From: Anaerocolumna sedimenticola
GTDB lineage: Bacteria > Bacillota > Clostridia > Lachnospirales > Lachnospiraceae
Assembly: GCF_009931695.1 (NCBI RefSeq)
Contig: NZ_CP048000.1
Span: 673,501 to 737,500 of the forward strand
Direction: 5' to 3'
Length of the DNA: 64,000 bases
Under the pieces are notes generated by a model, which saw only the letters and a list, made by a program, of their open reading frames with translations, was not told where the DNA came from and did not search any database. Shown here piece by piece: positions 1-8,707 of the stretch. Numbering within the stretch: position 1 is the first letter of the stretch; the number at the start of each line of letters is the position of its first letter. A program made the translations under genes and the position numbers.

Positions 1-933
1 GCCGTTTTCATAATCCCTGTCAAACTTAGCCTGAGGGCGGTTATCTTCTTCAAAATACTGAATAAACTGCTTTGGTGCGCTGGGTAAATTCAATTCCTGG
101 GGTAAACCTTTGAATTCTCTCCATGCTTTTATAATCTCATCTTTTGTAGGTTTCTTTTCAAAGCTTACAAACACAGCAGCGGTATGTCCGTCAGTTACCG
201 GTACACGGATACATTGTGTTGTGATGAGAGGGGAAGAAGCCTTAACAATCTGTCCGTTTTCCACTTTACCCCAGATTCTTAACGGTTCCTGCTCACTTTT
301 CTCTTCTTCACCGCCGATATAAGGGATAACATTGTCAATCATTTCCGGCCAGTCTTTAAAGTTCTTACCGGCACCGGAAATAGCCTGGTAAGTAGTTGCC
401 AAAACCACCTTAGGCCCAAATTCTCTTAAGGCATGTAAGGCCGGTGTATAACTTTGTATGGAACAGTTTGGTTTAACCACAATAAAACCTTTACTGGTTC
501 CCAAACGTTTCTTTTGGTCTTTAATAACTTCCAGGTGTTCCGGATTTAATTCCGGTACAACCATAGGAACATCCGGAGTCCATCTATGAGCACTATTATT
601 GGATACGACAGGTGTCTCTGCCTTAGCATAAGCCTCTTCAATTGCTTTAATTTCATCTTTTGTCATATCAACCGCACTAAAGACAAAGTCTACTTCACTG
701 CTTACTGCTTCTACTTCATTTACGTTTTTTACAATCATCTTTTTAACAGCTTCCGGCATTGGCGTTGACATTTTCCATCTGTCGCCCACAGCTTCTTCGT
801 ATGTTTTACCCGCACTTCTCGGACTGGCAGCTATTACAACAACCTCAAACCAAGGATGATTTTCCAATAATGAAATAAAACGTTGACCTACCATTCCGGT
901 ACCACCTAAGATACCAACTCTTAATTTGCTCAT
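1..933 (-). CDS. asd: Aspartate-semialdehyde dehydrogenase, 3' end cut by window edge
   Basis: Reduces aspartyl-4-phosphate to aspartate semialdehyde, the branch point to lysine/diaminopimelate, threonine and methionine; cytosolic. The minus-strand frame stays open for 311 codons to the window edge, so the C-terminus is missing. The N-terminus carries the Rossmann motif GGTGMVGQRF and the middle carries KPNCSIQ, whose Cys is the catalytic nucleophile. The long form with EEEKSEQEP and the IRVPVTDGHTA segment looks like the archaeal/fungal-type Asd rather than the classic E. coli type; this subtype call is from family memory. The ATG at 933 is preceded by a GGGAGG ribosome-binding site 6 bases upstream. 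A promoter sits about 235 bp upstream, so the mRNA has a long leader. Confidence 0.93.
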   Translation of the reverse strand, partial: MSKLRVGILGGTGMVGQRFISLLENHPWFEVVVIAASPRSAGKTYEEAVGDRWKMSTPMPEAVKKMIVKNVNEVEAVSSEVDFVFSAVDMTKDEIKAIEEAYAKAETPVVSNNSAHRWTPDVPMVVPELNPEHLEVIKDQKKRLGTSKGFIVVKPNCSIQSYTPALHALREFGPKVVLATTYQAISGAGKNFKDWPEMIDNVIPYIGGEEEKSEQEPLRIWGKVENGQIVKASSPLITTQCIRVPVTDGHTAAVFVSFEKKPTKDEIIKAWREFKGLPQELNLPSAPKQFIQYFEEDNRPQAKFDRDYENG

Positions 934-1173
934 ATTAACCCTCCCGATAATGATTCCTTCATATTAACCAAAGACGTGACTATTCAGTCACTGCGATTCT
1001 AAAAAACAGCGCAAACACCTATGACACAAAACAGACAAAAAGATGCATATTTTGGGTGAGTGGCTCCAAATTCTTCCATCTTCTCGAGTTTCCTGAATAG
1101 CTACTAAACGACATCTTTACGACATTTTGTATTTTTTGTATTTGTATGGCGTACATTTGTCTTTGTAGTAAAT

Positions 1174-1202
1174 ATATTACTATTTCTATACATAAAAATC
1201 AA
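1174..1202 (-). promoter_or_regulatory. Sigma-A-type promoter for asd, long leader
   Basis: On the minus strand, TTGATT (1197-1202) and TAATAT (1174-1179) are separated by 17 bases. Transcription from here gives a leader of about 230 nt (934-1166). The leader holds a perfect GTGACT-GAAT-AGTCAC hairpin at 974-989 close to the gene. I recognise no known riboswitch (not an L-box or a T-box) in it. Nothing else is seen in the 934-1273 gap. Confidence 0.55.
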
Positions 1203-1273
1203 CCATTTTCTATTAAATATTCATTTTTTGTAAATATTGATGAATAAACATACCACAATCACAATATCGTTGT

Positions 1274-1741
1274 TTATTTTTCATTTTTTATGAACCGCAT
1301 TTTACCAATTAACTTTTTAGGTACGGGACCGATTTGTTCATCATCAAAATCCATTTTGATTCTCATGGCATGACTTAATTTGGAAGCACAGTCCGGACAT
1401 AATCTACCGGAACGTATATCAACATTACACATTTCACATTTAATGAATATGGGCGAGTTTTCCGGGATTTCCAATCTTCCTTCTCGGAGATACTGGTTAA
1501 TTCTTTCTAAACTGATTCCGGTATTCTCGGATACTTCCATAGCCGGAGCAGTTCCATGTTCATATATATAGTTTTTTACTTTCAGGAAATCTTCCTCATC
1601 CGCTTTTCGGCACATGGGGCAATAAAAATGTCCGTATCCTAAATAGGTAAACATTCTCTTACATCGCACACATATCTTGGTTTCACCAACGTTTCCGTCT
1701 TCATTAAATTTTGCAGCAATAATTTTTCGGGATTCTCTCAT
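1274..1741 (-). CDS. Zinc-ribbon/HTH regulatory protein, YvyF (TIGR03826)-like
   Basis: A 155-residue soluble protein with two Cys4 zinc-ribbon-like sites: C24xxC27...C41xxC44 near the N-terminus and C102xxC105...C115xxC118 near the C-terminus. A short helix-turn-helix-like segment (about residues 60-90, ending INQYLREGRL) lies between them. This order resembles the flagellar-operon protein YvyF/TIGR03826, but no flagellar gene is nearby, so a role in motility is only inference. The start was moved to the ATG at 1741 because AAGGAGG lies 7 bases before it; the upstream nine codons of the open frame contain the ribosome-binding site itself. A promoter is visible just upstream. Confidence 0.7.
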   Translation of the reverse strand: MRESRKIIAAKFNEDGNVGETKICVRCKRMFTYLGYGHFYCPMCRKADEEDFLKVKNYIYEHGTAPAMEVSENTGISLERINQYLREGRLEIPENSPIFIKCEMCNVDIRSGRLCPDCASKLSHAMRIKMDFDDEQIGPVPKKLIGKMRFIKNEK

Positions 1742-1786
1742 AGGCGGGCCTCCTTTTCTTAAAAACACAGTGTTTACCTATATTCT

Positions 1787-1814
1787 ATTATATCTGTTTT
1801 TAAATAATAGTCAA
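1787..1814 (-). promoter_or_regulatory. Sigma-A-type promoter for the YvyF-like gene
   Basis: TTGACT (1809-1814) and TATAAT (1787-1792) on the minus strand with a 16-base spacer, about 45 bp upstream of the start codon at 1741. Confidence 0.65.
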
Positions 1815-1922
1815 TGAAGCCGCTGTACCATATTCCCCCATAATCCTGTTTTTAAATTTTATTTATCCTATTTTTTAAATATATAACTGAATTTCTTTAC
1901 ATATTCTTACGATTTGTACTCT

Positions 1923-2900
1923 TTATATATCCTTTATCGAGTTCAGGTATTGATTTAACAATTCTTCCAACTGGGAATAATCTTCAATTTCATTCACATG
2001 CTGTCTTAACTTTGCTGCAAGGGGATAACCTGTGGTATACCAGGCTACATGTTTTCGCATTTCCCTAATGCCAATATACTCACCTTTATATTGAATGGAT
2101 AATCTGGCATGGCGTAACATCATATCTACCGCTTCAAAAACATTCGGTTTATCCAGTATCTTACCTGTATTAAGGAATTCCCTTACCTGTGCAAAGAGCC
2201 AAGGGTTCCCTCTGACACCCCTTGCAAGCATAATTCCGTCACACCCGGTTTCCAGCATCAGTCTTTTTGCATCCTCCGGTTTAAAGATATCCCCATTGCC
2301 GATAACAGGTACCCGTACTGCTTCTTTTACTGCCCTTATTATGTTCCAGTCGGCTCTTCCGCTATAATACTGCTCTCTGGTACGGCCATGAACTGCAATA
2401 GCTGCGGCACCGTTTGCTTCTGCTATTTTAGCAATTTCTACCGCATTTGCCGTTGATTCCGTAAATCCTTTTCGTATTTTCACGGTTAATGGCTTTTGGA
2501 TTGCTGTTGACACCGCATGTACGATTTCACCGACTAATTTCGGTTCTTTCATTAATGCAGACCCTTCTCCATTATTAACAACCTTTGGTACGGGACATCC
2601 CATATTAATATCCAAAATATCAAAATTCCGGTGTTCGATACGTTTTGCCGTTTCGCTCATAATATGAGGGTCCGCTCCGAATAGCTGGAGGGAGACTGGC
2701 CGTTCTTTCTCCTCAACAGTAAGCAGGTTTTCCGTATTTTTGTTATTATATTGTATTCCTTTTGCACTTACCATCTCGGTATAAATCAAATCAGCTCCCT
2801 GTTCTTTGCATAAGATACGAAATGGCAGGTCTGTAACACCTGCCATGGGTCCCAAGATTAAATTACCGTTTATCTTAACATTACCAATGTTTAATTCCAT
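1923..2900 (-). CDS. dusB: tRNA-dihydrouridine synthase B
   Basis: FMN-dependent reduction of uridines in the tRNA D-loop with NADPH; cytosolic. The 325-residue length matches the DusB/NifR3 family. Visible marks are LGPMAGVTDLPFR at the N-terminus (FMN binding in the TIM barrel), the NMGCP segment with catalytic Cys102, KIRKGF, VHGRTR and the GNGDI segment near the phosphate site. The ATG at 2900 has AGGGAG 6-7 bases upstream. It follows coaX in the same direction with a 137-bp gap, a neighbourhood seen in many clostridia (birA-coaX-dusB). No hairpin with a T-run is seen in that gap, so read-through from coaX is likely. Confidence 0.95.
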   Translation of the reverse strand: MELNIGNVKINGNLILGPMAGVTDLPFRILCKEQGADLIYTEMVSAKGIQYNNKNTENLLTVEEKERPVSLQLFGADPHIMSETAKRIEHRNFDILDINMGCPVPKVVNNGEGSALMKEPKLVGEIVHAVSTAIQKPLTVKIRKGFTESTANAVEIAKIAEANGAAAIAVHGRTREQYYSGRADWNIIRAVKEAVRVPVIGNGDIFKPEDAKRLMLETGCDGIMLARGVRGNPWLFAQVREFLNTGKILDKPNVFEAVDMMLRHARLSIQYKGEYIGIREMRKHVAWYTTGYPLAAKLRQHVNEIEDYSQLEELLNQYLNSIKDI

Positions 2901-3037
2901 TCAAGTACTCCCTTAAATCACTCTATTTCTTTTCACTAATATTTAATATTTCAGTATTATTAAATATATTAAATACTACCGTATTATTTCAGTATTACTT
3001 TTTTTACATTATTATTTCATATAATAATTATAAAATA

Positions 3038-3811
3038 TTACTTAACTTTACATTTGTTATAGATCAACCTTAACCCTTTTAAGGTCAGATTCGGGTCATA
3101 TATCTGGATTACGTCCGTTGCTTCTGCTATGATTTTTCCTAAGCCGCCGGTTGCGATAACTTTGATTCCCTGAATTCCGGATTCTTCGATTGTCTTTTTT
3201 ACAATATATTCTGTTTGCCCAATATAACCGTACACTAATCCGGCCTGCATACTGGTTATGGTTTCCTTTGCTAAAATAGAAGCAGGTTTCTTTATTTCAA
3301 TCTCAGGCAGTTTAGCGGTTTCATTCCATAGGGCATCTGCACAGATACGAATACCCGGACTTGTAATTCCGGCTAAGAAAGAGCCGTCTTCTGAAATTAA
3401 ATCGTAAGTTGTTGCCGTTCCAAAATCAATTACAATCAACGGACCACCATATATATCGTAAGCAGCAACCGCATCTACTACTCTGTCTGCTCCAATTTCT
3501 TTCGGATTAGCCGTAACCATTTTTATTCCTGTTTTTGTGCCAGCACCAACTTCTATCGGTGTAAGGCCCAAATATTTAATTATACTGTTTTTTAAGGAAT
3601 GCATGATTCCTGGTACCACACTGGCCATAATGACTGCCTCAATATCAGAAATATCCACTTTCCGGTTGTTTAATAATCCACATATGGTTAATCCATATTC
3701 ATCGGAGGTTCTGGGTGTTTTTGTAGTCATACGAAAACTTGCCACCAGTTCCTCTTCTCTGAATATACCTAATGTAATATTGGTATTACCAACATCTAAT
3801 ACTAATAACAT
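3038..3811 (-). CDS. coaX: Type III pantothenate kinase
   Basis: Phosphorylates pantothenate, the first step of coenzyme A synthesis; the type III enzyme is an ASKHA-fold, monovalent-cation-dependent kinase. At 257 residues it is the usual size. The N-terminal phosphate loop DVGNTN is at residues 6-11. The [13 protein letters not shown] and [11 protein letters not shown] segments carry the acidic catalytic residues and the second phosphate-binding loop, and a glycine-rich IATGGLG follows. The ATG at 3811 has AAAGGAG 6 bases upstream. Upstream lies a family-B inverted-repeat element; downstream is dusB in the same direction. Confidence 0.95.
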   Translation of the reverse strand: MLLVLDVGNTNITLGIFREEELVASFRMTTKTPRTSDEYGLTICGLLNNRKVDISDIEAVIMASVVPGIMHSLKNSIIKYLGLTPIEVGAGTKTGIKMVTANPKEIGADRVVDAVAAYDIYGGPLIVIDFGTATTYDLISEDGSFLAGITSPGIRICADALWNETAKLPEIEIKKPASILAKETITSMQAGLVYGYIGQTEYIVKKTIEESGIQGIKVIATGGLGKIIAEATDVIQIYDPNLTLKGLRLIYNKCKVK

Positions 3812-3838
3812 AATAATCTCCTTTCAAACACCAAGCAA

Positions 3839-3981
3839 GTAATTGCGAAACAAGAATATTATATTTATATCCCCCGCAAATAATACAATTTCAGAGCTGA
3901 ATTTTGCCAGGAGGGCAAAAGAAGCCAGCAGCAAGTATTATTAGTATGGTATTTTTAAAAATGAAATAGTTTCGCATTTAC
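3839..3981. repeat. Family B inverted-repeat element, copy 1 (inverted orientation)
   Basis: About 143 bp between coaX and the next upstream gene. Its ends are near-perfect inverted repeats: GTAATTGCGAAAC on the left and the complement of GTAAATGCGAAAC on the right. The core contains TTTCAGAGCTGAATTTTGCC and a GGCA...TGCC hairpin, which match the reverse complement of the cores of copies at 28561, 32571 and 39180. No open reading frame. It fits a MITE-like or dispersed palindromic element. Confidence 0.75.
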
Positions 3982-3987
3982 CTAAAA

Positions 3988-4320
3988 TCAGGCCAAATCT
4001 TCCCCTAATAAAAACACGCGGTAGTAAAGTTCCAGTGATTCCAATAATTCCGCTTTATTCCGCTGTAATTCTTTTATTTTTAATACACTGCCTATCTCAT
4101 CAAATAAAACATCACCCTCATCACTGGTTACATTGAGCATCAGGTTACCCTCCTCATCGAATTCCAGGGTTAATATACCTCCCACATCTTCCGTATAAAG
4201 GACACACATAATTTTTAGTTCTTCCTTAATACTTTCCGGCAGAGCTTTAAAATCTTCATTTAAATAATATTTTTGTTCATACGCACTGCTGGCACACAGC
4301 ACTACTTTATCCAAATACAT
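3988..4320 (-). CDS. Small acidic protein, DUF6145-like
   Basis: A 110-residue soluble acidic protein with no signal peptide or membrane segment. It resembles a Lachnospiraceae-restricted family I recall as DUF6145; no function is known and I assign none. The start was moved to the ATG at 4320 because GGAGG sits 7 bases upstream; the 14 upstream codons of the open frame overlap the end of the next gene's untranslated region. It lies 28 bp downstream of the LiaF-like gene in the same direction, so the two are probably co-transcribed. Confidence 0.6.
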   Translation of the reverse strand: MYLDKVVLCASSAYEQKYYLNEDFKALPESIKEELKIMCVLYTEDVGGILTLEFDEEGNLMLNVTSDEGDVLFDEIGSVLKIKELQRNKAELLESLELYYRVFLLGEDLA

Positions 4321-4348
4321 AGTATTACCTCCAAATGAATTACTCCTG

Positions 4349-5269
4349 TTATTTGACTTCAATTCCGCCTAAAATACAGGTACCTTTTATAAAAATGGTA
4401 TGTGTATTATCGGCTGCAGGATATGGTGTTATTACTTTATTTTCTACACCACCTAAAATAGGGGTGCAGTGAATCACTACTTTTATATTATTCGGAACGT
4501 AAATATCCACTCCACCCAAAACGCAGGTAGTCTCTATCACAATATCATCATAAATAAACGCATTTCTAAGATCCAGCTGAACATTACCCAAAATGGAAGT
4601 AACCACTGCACCGGTAAATTCTTCATTAATAAACTGTACATTACGACCGCTTAATAAGCAAAAATATTGATTATATCCTCTATGATTTATCCCTTGATTA
4701 TTGTTACTGCTATAATTACGGCTGTTGTTATTCTTATCGGTGTTATTGTTGTCATCATAATACCCAGAATAACTGTTACTGCCGTTACCATTCTTATCAT
4801 AATAGTCTTCATCGCTGTTACCGCTGTTTTGGTTGTCATAATGATCCTGGCTGTTATTTTGATTATAGTCAGTATTCGTATTATAGCTATTACCTTCCTT
4901 ATTATCCGTTCCATAATAGGAAGTATTATCCCTGCCGTAATCTCCATCCCCTCTTCTGTCTTTACGAAATAAGAAAGAGCAGCCGACAGCAATAAAAATA
5001 AGAGCAAAGATAAGTCTGGGAAAGGTATACCAGTCAATAATATGCTGAACGGAACACAATAACAGAATACCAATTCCAAGTCCAAAAATGGACGCCGACC
5101 GATTCTCACTGTTTACCAGGCCGATTGCACTTGGAATTATGATAAAGAGGGTCCACCAGCCCGGAAAAAATAAATTAAAATCAAAAACTCCTATTGCCCG
5201 TCCAGCTAACGCAACACCCAGGAGAACAAAGAAAACACCCCATACTGCTTTTGACATTGTATTTTTCAT
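4349..5269 (-). CDS. LiaF-like membrane protein with Asn/Asp/Tyr-rich linker
   Basis: A 306-residue membrane protein. Residues 1-105 hold about four hydrophobic segments (VFFVLLGVALAGRAIGVF, WWTLFIIIPSAIGL, and two more), like the LiaF/DUF5668 N-terminus. Residues about 105-195 are a low-complexity linker made almost only of N, D, Y, G and S. Residues about 205-306 form a LiaF-C (DUF2154-type) beta domain with the repeated ILGN/VLGG/ILGG pattern (four strands such as CVLGGVDIYVP). LiaF in bacilli inhibits the LiaRS cell-envelope stress sensor; no LiaRS genes are adjacent, so the role here is inferred. The linker is longer and more asparagine-rich than usual. The ATG at 5269 follows AAGGGAG. 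Confidence 0.75.
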   Translation of the reverse strand: MKNTMSKAVWGVFFVLLGVALAGRAIGVFDFNLFFPGWWTLFIIIPSAIGLVNSENRSASIFGLGIGILLLCSVQHIIDWYTFPRLIFALIFIAVGCSFLFRKDRRGDGDYGRDNTSYYGTDNKEGNSYNTNTDYNQNNSQDHYDNQNSGNSDEDYYDKNGNGSNSYSGYYDDNNNTDKNNNSRNYSSNNNQGINHRGYNQYFCLLSGRNVQFINEEFTGAVVTSILGNVQLDLRNAFIYDDIVIETTCVLGGVDIYVPNNIKVVIHCTPILGGVENKVITPYPAADNTHTIFIKGTCILGGIEVK

Positions 5270-5402
5270 TGATCCACACTCCCTTAAAATACTTACATAT
5301 CAACTTATATCATATATGGAAAATCTGAATAATTCAAGATAAAGTTATAAATGGGAATCCTTATCCACAAACCGGATTACTTTTTCATCTTTTATCCCCA
5401 GG

Positions 5403-6254
5403 TTACACATAACCATACACTCCCCTGACAGAGACTTCTCCAGACATTACGGTTTTTATAACCGTTTTTCTCTCTCCCCGGATCGTTTCATCGGTCTGTA
5501 CCAATAATGCTCCAGTTTCATTAATACCAAGGGCAAGTCCTATATATTCCGAATCATTTCCAACAATTTTTACCTGCCGGTTTCTATTGATAAGCATTTC
5601 ATTATAATCCTTAACATGTTCTTTTAAGTTTTCCTCTTTTTTGAACATCTCATAATACATTTCGAAATATTTCATGACGGAGGCAATCAGGCTGACCCGG
5701 TCTATTTCTTTCTTACTTTCCAGTTTTAATGAGGTTGCCGTATTTTTTAATTCATCGGGAAAAGAATCCCTGTTTGCATTAATGCCGATTCCGATTACGA
5801 TACATTCCAGTTTTTCATTTATAGTACTCATTTCCGTTAATATACCGCAGACTTTTTTACCATTCATAACGATATCATTCGGCCATTTTATAAAGCTGTT
5901 AAGTCCTGTAACTTTTCTGATACCCTGATTAACTGCAAGTGCGGTTACCAGGGTAAGCATGGAGGCATGCTCTATACGAATTTGGGGCTGTAATATTAAA
6001 GTCATCCAGATTCCGTCACCCTTAGATGTACTCCATTTCCGGCCAAGGCGTCCTCTGCCTGCATTCTGCTGCTCAGCCAATACCAGGGTTCCATGATAAC
6101 CCGGGGTTTTCCCCAACTGTTTTGCAATAACATTTGTGGAATCAACTTCATTAAAATAAACTACCTTTTTTCCAATACATTTTGTGGTTATCTGTTCTTC
6201 TATAAAAGAAGCATCCAACCATTCATATTGCTCATTTGTTATTTCAGTACTCAT
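5403..6254 (-). CDS. birA: Biotin--[acetyl-CoA-carboxylase] ligase, monofunctional
   Basis: Attaches biotin to acceptor lysines of biotin-dependent carboxylases through biotinyl-AMP. The nucleotide/biotin loop GRGRLGRKW is at residues 66-74, followed by KWPNDIVMNGKKVCGIL with the catalytic lysine and a small C-terminal SH3-like domain ending GVYGYV. At 283 residues with only about 25 before the catalytic domain, it lacks the N-terminal winged helix of bifunctional BirA repressors, so it should not bind bio operators itself. The ATG at 6254 has AAGGAT about 8 bases upstream. The gene is isolated by about 130 bp on the 3' side and 120 bp from the broken argF. Confidence 0.93.
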   Translation of the reverse strand: MSTEITNEQYEWLDASFIEEQITTKCIGKKVVYFNEVDSTNVIAKQLGKTPGYHGTLVLAEQQNAGRGRLGRKWSTSKGDGIWMTLILQPQIRIEHASMLTLVTALAVNQGIRKVTGLNSFIKWPNDIVMNGKKVCGILTEMSTINEKLECIVIGIGINANRDSFPDELKNTATSLKLESKKEIDRVSLIASVMKYFEMYYEMFKKEENLKEHVKDYNEMLINRNRQVKIVGNDSEYIGLALGINETGALLVQTDETIRGERKTVIKTVMSGEVSVRGVYGYV

Positions 6255-6375
6255 TTTTTTATTATCCTTTACTATGAATGATAGCTAATTTCTCTATTGT
6301 TAATAATAGAGAAAGGCCGCTGCAGAGTCAAGCTTAATCTGCAACAGCCAATCTAATTCTTTAATACACATTATT

Positions 6376-7310
6376 TTAATTACCTAAAGTAGCAACCATT
6401 ACCGCCTTTATGGTATGCATACGGTTCTCTGCTTCATCAAATACCACATCGGCATGTTTTTCAAAAACATCCTCTGTCACTTCATTTCCTTTTACCGCCG
6501 GTAAGCAATGCAAAAATACTGTATTTTCCTTACCTGTTTTTTCCATCAACTTTTGATTTACCTGGAAAGGTTTTAACAGAGCAATCCGCTCAGCTGCCAA
6601 TGCTTCTTCTCCCATGGAACACCAAACGTCCGTATAAATGGCATCGGCGCCTTTTACGGCTTCTAATTCATCCGTTATGGTAATGGTTCCCCAGAATCTT
6701 TCCCAAAGGTCTTACAGAGCGAAACCAGCTCTTCCCCCGGCCATAGGGATTTTGGTGCCAATATTGTGAAATGCAGCCCTAATTTAGAGGAACCAATCAT
6801 TAAGCTGTTAGCCATATTATTTCTTCCGTCTCCGGTATAAATCAAATGCAATCCTTTTAAGTGACCGAATTGTTCTTTCAGCGTCAGAAAATCTGCTAAA
6901 ATCTGCGTTGGATGATAACAATCCGTCAAACCGTTCCATACCGGAACACCGCTGTATTTCGCTAATTTTTCTACGGTCTCCTGTTTGAATCCTCGAAATT
7001 CGATGCCGTCAAACATTCTTCCAAGCACTCTTGCCGTGTCTTCCACACTTTCTTTGTGGCCTAGCTGAATATCATCCTTACCTAAATACTCCGGGTGACC
7101 GCCTTCATCAATACACCCTACGGTAAAAGCACATCTGGTTCTTGTAGATGGTTTTTCGAATATTAATGCGATATTTTTTCCTTTTAAGCTATTTCCGGTT
7201 ATACCTTGCTTTTTCTTTGCTTTTAAGTCGGCTGCCAAGTCGATTAAATATTCAATTTCTTCTGGTGTGAAATCTTTTAATGTTAAAAAACTACGACCTT
7301 TTAAATTCAT
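6376..7310 (-). pseudogene. argF: Ornithine carbamoyltransferase with one frameshift
   Basis: Makes citrulline from ornithine and carbamoyl phosphate in arginine synthesis. The first 211 codons (7310 down to the break) carry STRTRCAF (carbamoyl-phosphate binding) and [12 protein letters not shown]. The sequence then slips one frame at the G4 run (CCCC at 6689-6692 on the plus strand), where [32 protein letters not shown] is expected. The second part (in frame to 6376) carries HCLPA and the C-terminal helix. Adding one base restores a roughly 311-residue protein of normal length. So this is a one-base deletion in a homopolymer: either a real mutation or a sequencing error. The ATG at 7310 has GGGGAGG and a strong promoter. 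Confidence 0.9.
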
Positions 7311-7354
7311 GGTTCTACCTCCCCGACGAGATGTTTTTGTGTGTTTATTTATAC

Positions 7355-7383
7355 ACTATACTTAATTTTTATACATTTGTCAA
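7355..7383 (-). promoter_or_regulatory. Sigma-A promoter of argF
   Basis: TTGACA (7378-7383) and TATAGT (7355-7360) on the minus strand with exactly 17 bases between them. The AT-rich GTATAAATAAACAC just after the -10 is in the place expected for an ArgR box but is only weakly palindromic, so I do not claim one. Confidence 0.8.
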
Positions 7384-7404
7384 GGTAATAGAAACAAATT
7401 ATTC

Positions 7405-8592
7405 TTATAAAGTCATCATTTTAATAATCAACATATGAAAGACAGGAAACTGATACCCTCTCCTTGTCATTAGTTCATATTTATCCCTGATTAAAGAAAT
7501 GAGCTCCTCTTCCGTATAGATTCTGTATTTCGGTATCCTTAACGTTTTGGCACAAAGCTCCAACAGGGAAATATACAATTCATGGTAGGTCCAATCTTTA
7601 TTAAGTTTTAAAGTTACAGCCAGATTCGGACACACGGTTTCCAGAAACTTTCTTATATTAATCGAAGCATTGGTATAGTCTGCTTTGTAATATTCCAGCA
7701 TAGCCATCTTTGCAGCTTCATTTATATTAACAAATTGATGGATGCTATCCTCTTCTGTGTATTTCGAATCAATATAATAAATTTTCCCTTTCAGGGAACG
7801 AAGACACCGCATCCCATCGTAATAACCCACATCGATATTACGTTTAATTTTATCCGGATTGAATTCCAGAATACCGCCTAAATTAATACGTGGGGCAATC
7901 TGTATGATAGTCACGTCCTTTGGAATTTTAATTGGTTTTTCCAAACCAATGCCATAAATACGTACAACAATGATATCCTTATAACCCCTGTTTATTAACA
8001 TATCAACTGGTACATTATTAAACATACCGCCATCCAGGTATTTCATTCCATGCAGCTTCTCATTTCGAAAAGCCGGCAGGGAGGCACTTGCGATTAAATA
8101 GTCCTTCAGATTGCTTTTCTCCGCTTCCTTAGCCGTTATCTCAACTTCCTTTAATTTAGATACCAGAAATGTTCCAAATACAAATTCAATATCGGAGTTT
8201 TTAATACTTTCCGCGTCCACCCAGTTTTCGATTAATTTACGCAGCGGACTTATGTCGATACCGCCATCGGCGAGAATCCGGGTAGTATCTTTTGTTAATT
8301 CCTTTAGACTTAAATTCTTAAGATTACGCTTCATAAGTTTATCCATCTGTTCGTCATTGACATCCATGATAGAGGAATAAGTCAGGCTCTTCCATAAACT
8401 TTCCGCTTCTTCATAATTGCCCATACAAATCAGCGCACCATTTAAAGCCCCGACAGAAACTCCTGAAACACCCTTTATTTTAAGTCCGTTTTCCAAAAAG
8501 GCTTTCCATACACCAATCTGATAGGCTCCCTTAGCACCGCCGCCTTCTAAGACAACTCCATATTCTTTATTCACGTCAAAAGTATTACCCAT
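7405..8592 (-). CDS. Patatin-like phospholipase / lipid acyl hydrolase
   Basis: A 395-residue predicted serine lipid hydrolase. The patatin catalytic dyad is visible: oxyanion loop GGGAKG at residues 17-22, nucleophile elbow GVSVG at 44-48 (Ser46) and the DGG aspartate motif at 187-189. There is no signal peptide, so it probably acts in the cytoplasm or at the inner face of the membrane. The last 80 residues fall outside the patatin fold and are not recognised. The ATG at 8592 follows AAAGGAGA. It ends 21 bp beyond the argF promoter and is separated from the upstream gene by a family-A inverted repeat. Confidence 0.88.
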   Translation of the reverse strand: MGNTFDVNKEYGVVLEGGGAKGAYQIGVWKAFLENGLKIKGVSGVSVGALNGALICMGNYEEAESLWKSLTYSSIMDVNDEQMDKLMKRNLKNLSLKELTKDTTRILADGGIDISPLRKLIENWVDAESIKNSDIEFVFGTFLVSKLKEVEITAKEAEKSNLKDYLIASASLPAFRNEKLHGMKYLDGGMFNNVPVDMLINRGYKDIIVVRIYGIGLEKPIKIPKDVTIIQIAPRINLGGILEFNPDKIKRNIDVGYYDGMRCLRSLKGKIYYIDSKYTEEDSIHQFVNINEAAKMAMLEYYKADYTNASINIRKFLETVCPNLAVTLKLNKDWTYHELYISLLELCAKTLRIPKYRIYTEEELISLIRDKYELMTRRGYQFPVFHMLIIKMMTL

Positions 8593-8635
8593 CTCATTCT
8601 CCTTTTCATGAAAGATAAGCCCCTATGAGTTAAAA

Positions 8636-8693
8636 GGGACTGCAGCAAGATTTAATTCCATCAACTTACGTTTAGAATGTTTGCAGCAGTCCC
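8636..8693. terminator. Family A inverted repeat, terminator-like, copy 1
   Basis: A 58-bp palindrome with GGGACTGCAGCAA and TTGCAGCAGTCCC arms. Read on the minus strand it forms a stem of about 13 bp followed by TTTT, directly after the LTA-synthase-type gene, so it can serve as its intrinsic terminator. It belongs to the GGCTGYTGCAAAAT-arm family found at 10736, 16444, 27652, 31130 and 42799. Confidence 0.7.
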
Positions 8694-8707
8694 TATTAAG
8701 TAACTTT

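Noticed and set aside
4667-5109. Ile/Val-rich open frames opposite and beside the Asn-rich linker of the LiaF-like gene
   Set aside because: They are mirror images of the repetitive AAT/GAT codons of the real gene and have no start signals.
6680-6700. Programmed frameshift in argF
   Set aside because: No slippery heptamer, stimulatory fold or family precedent; a one-base loss in a G run is simpler.
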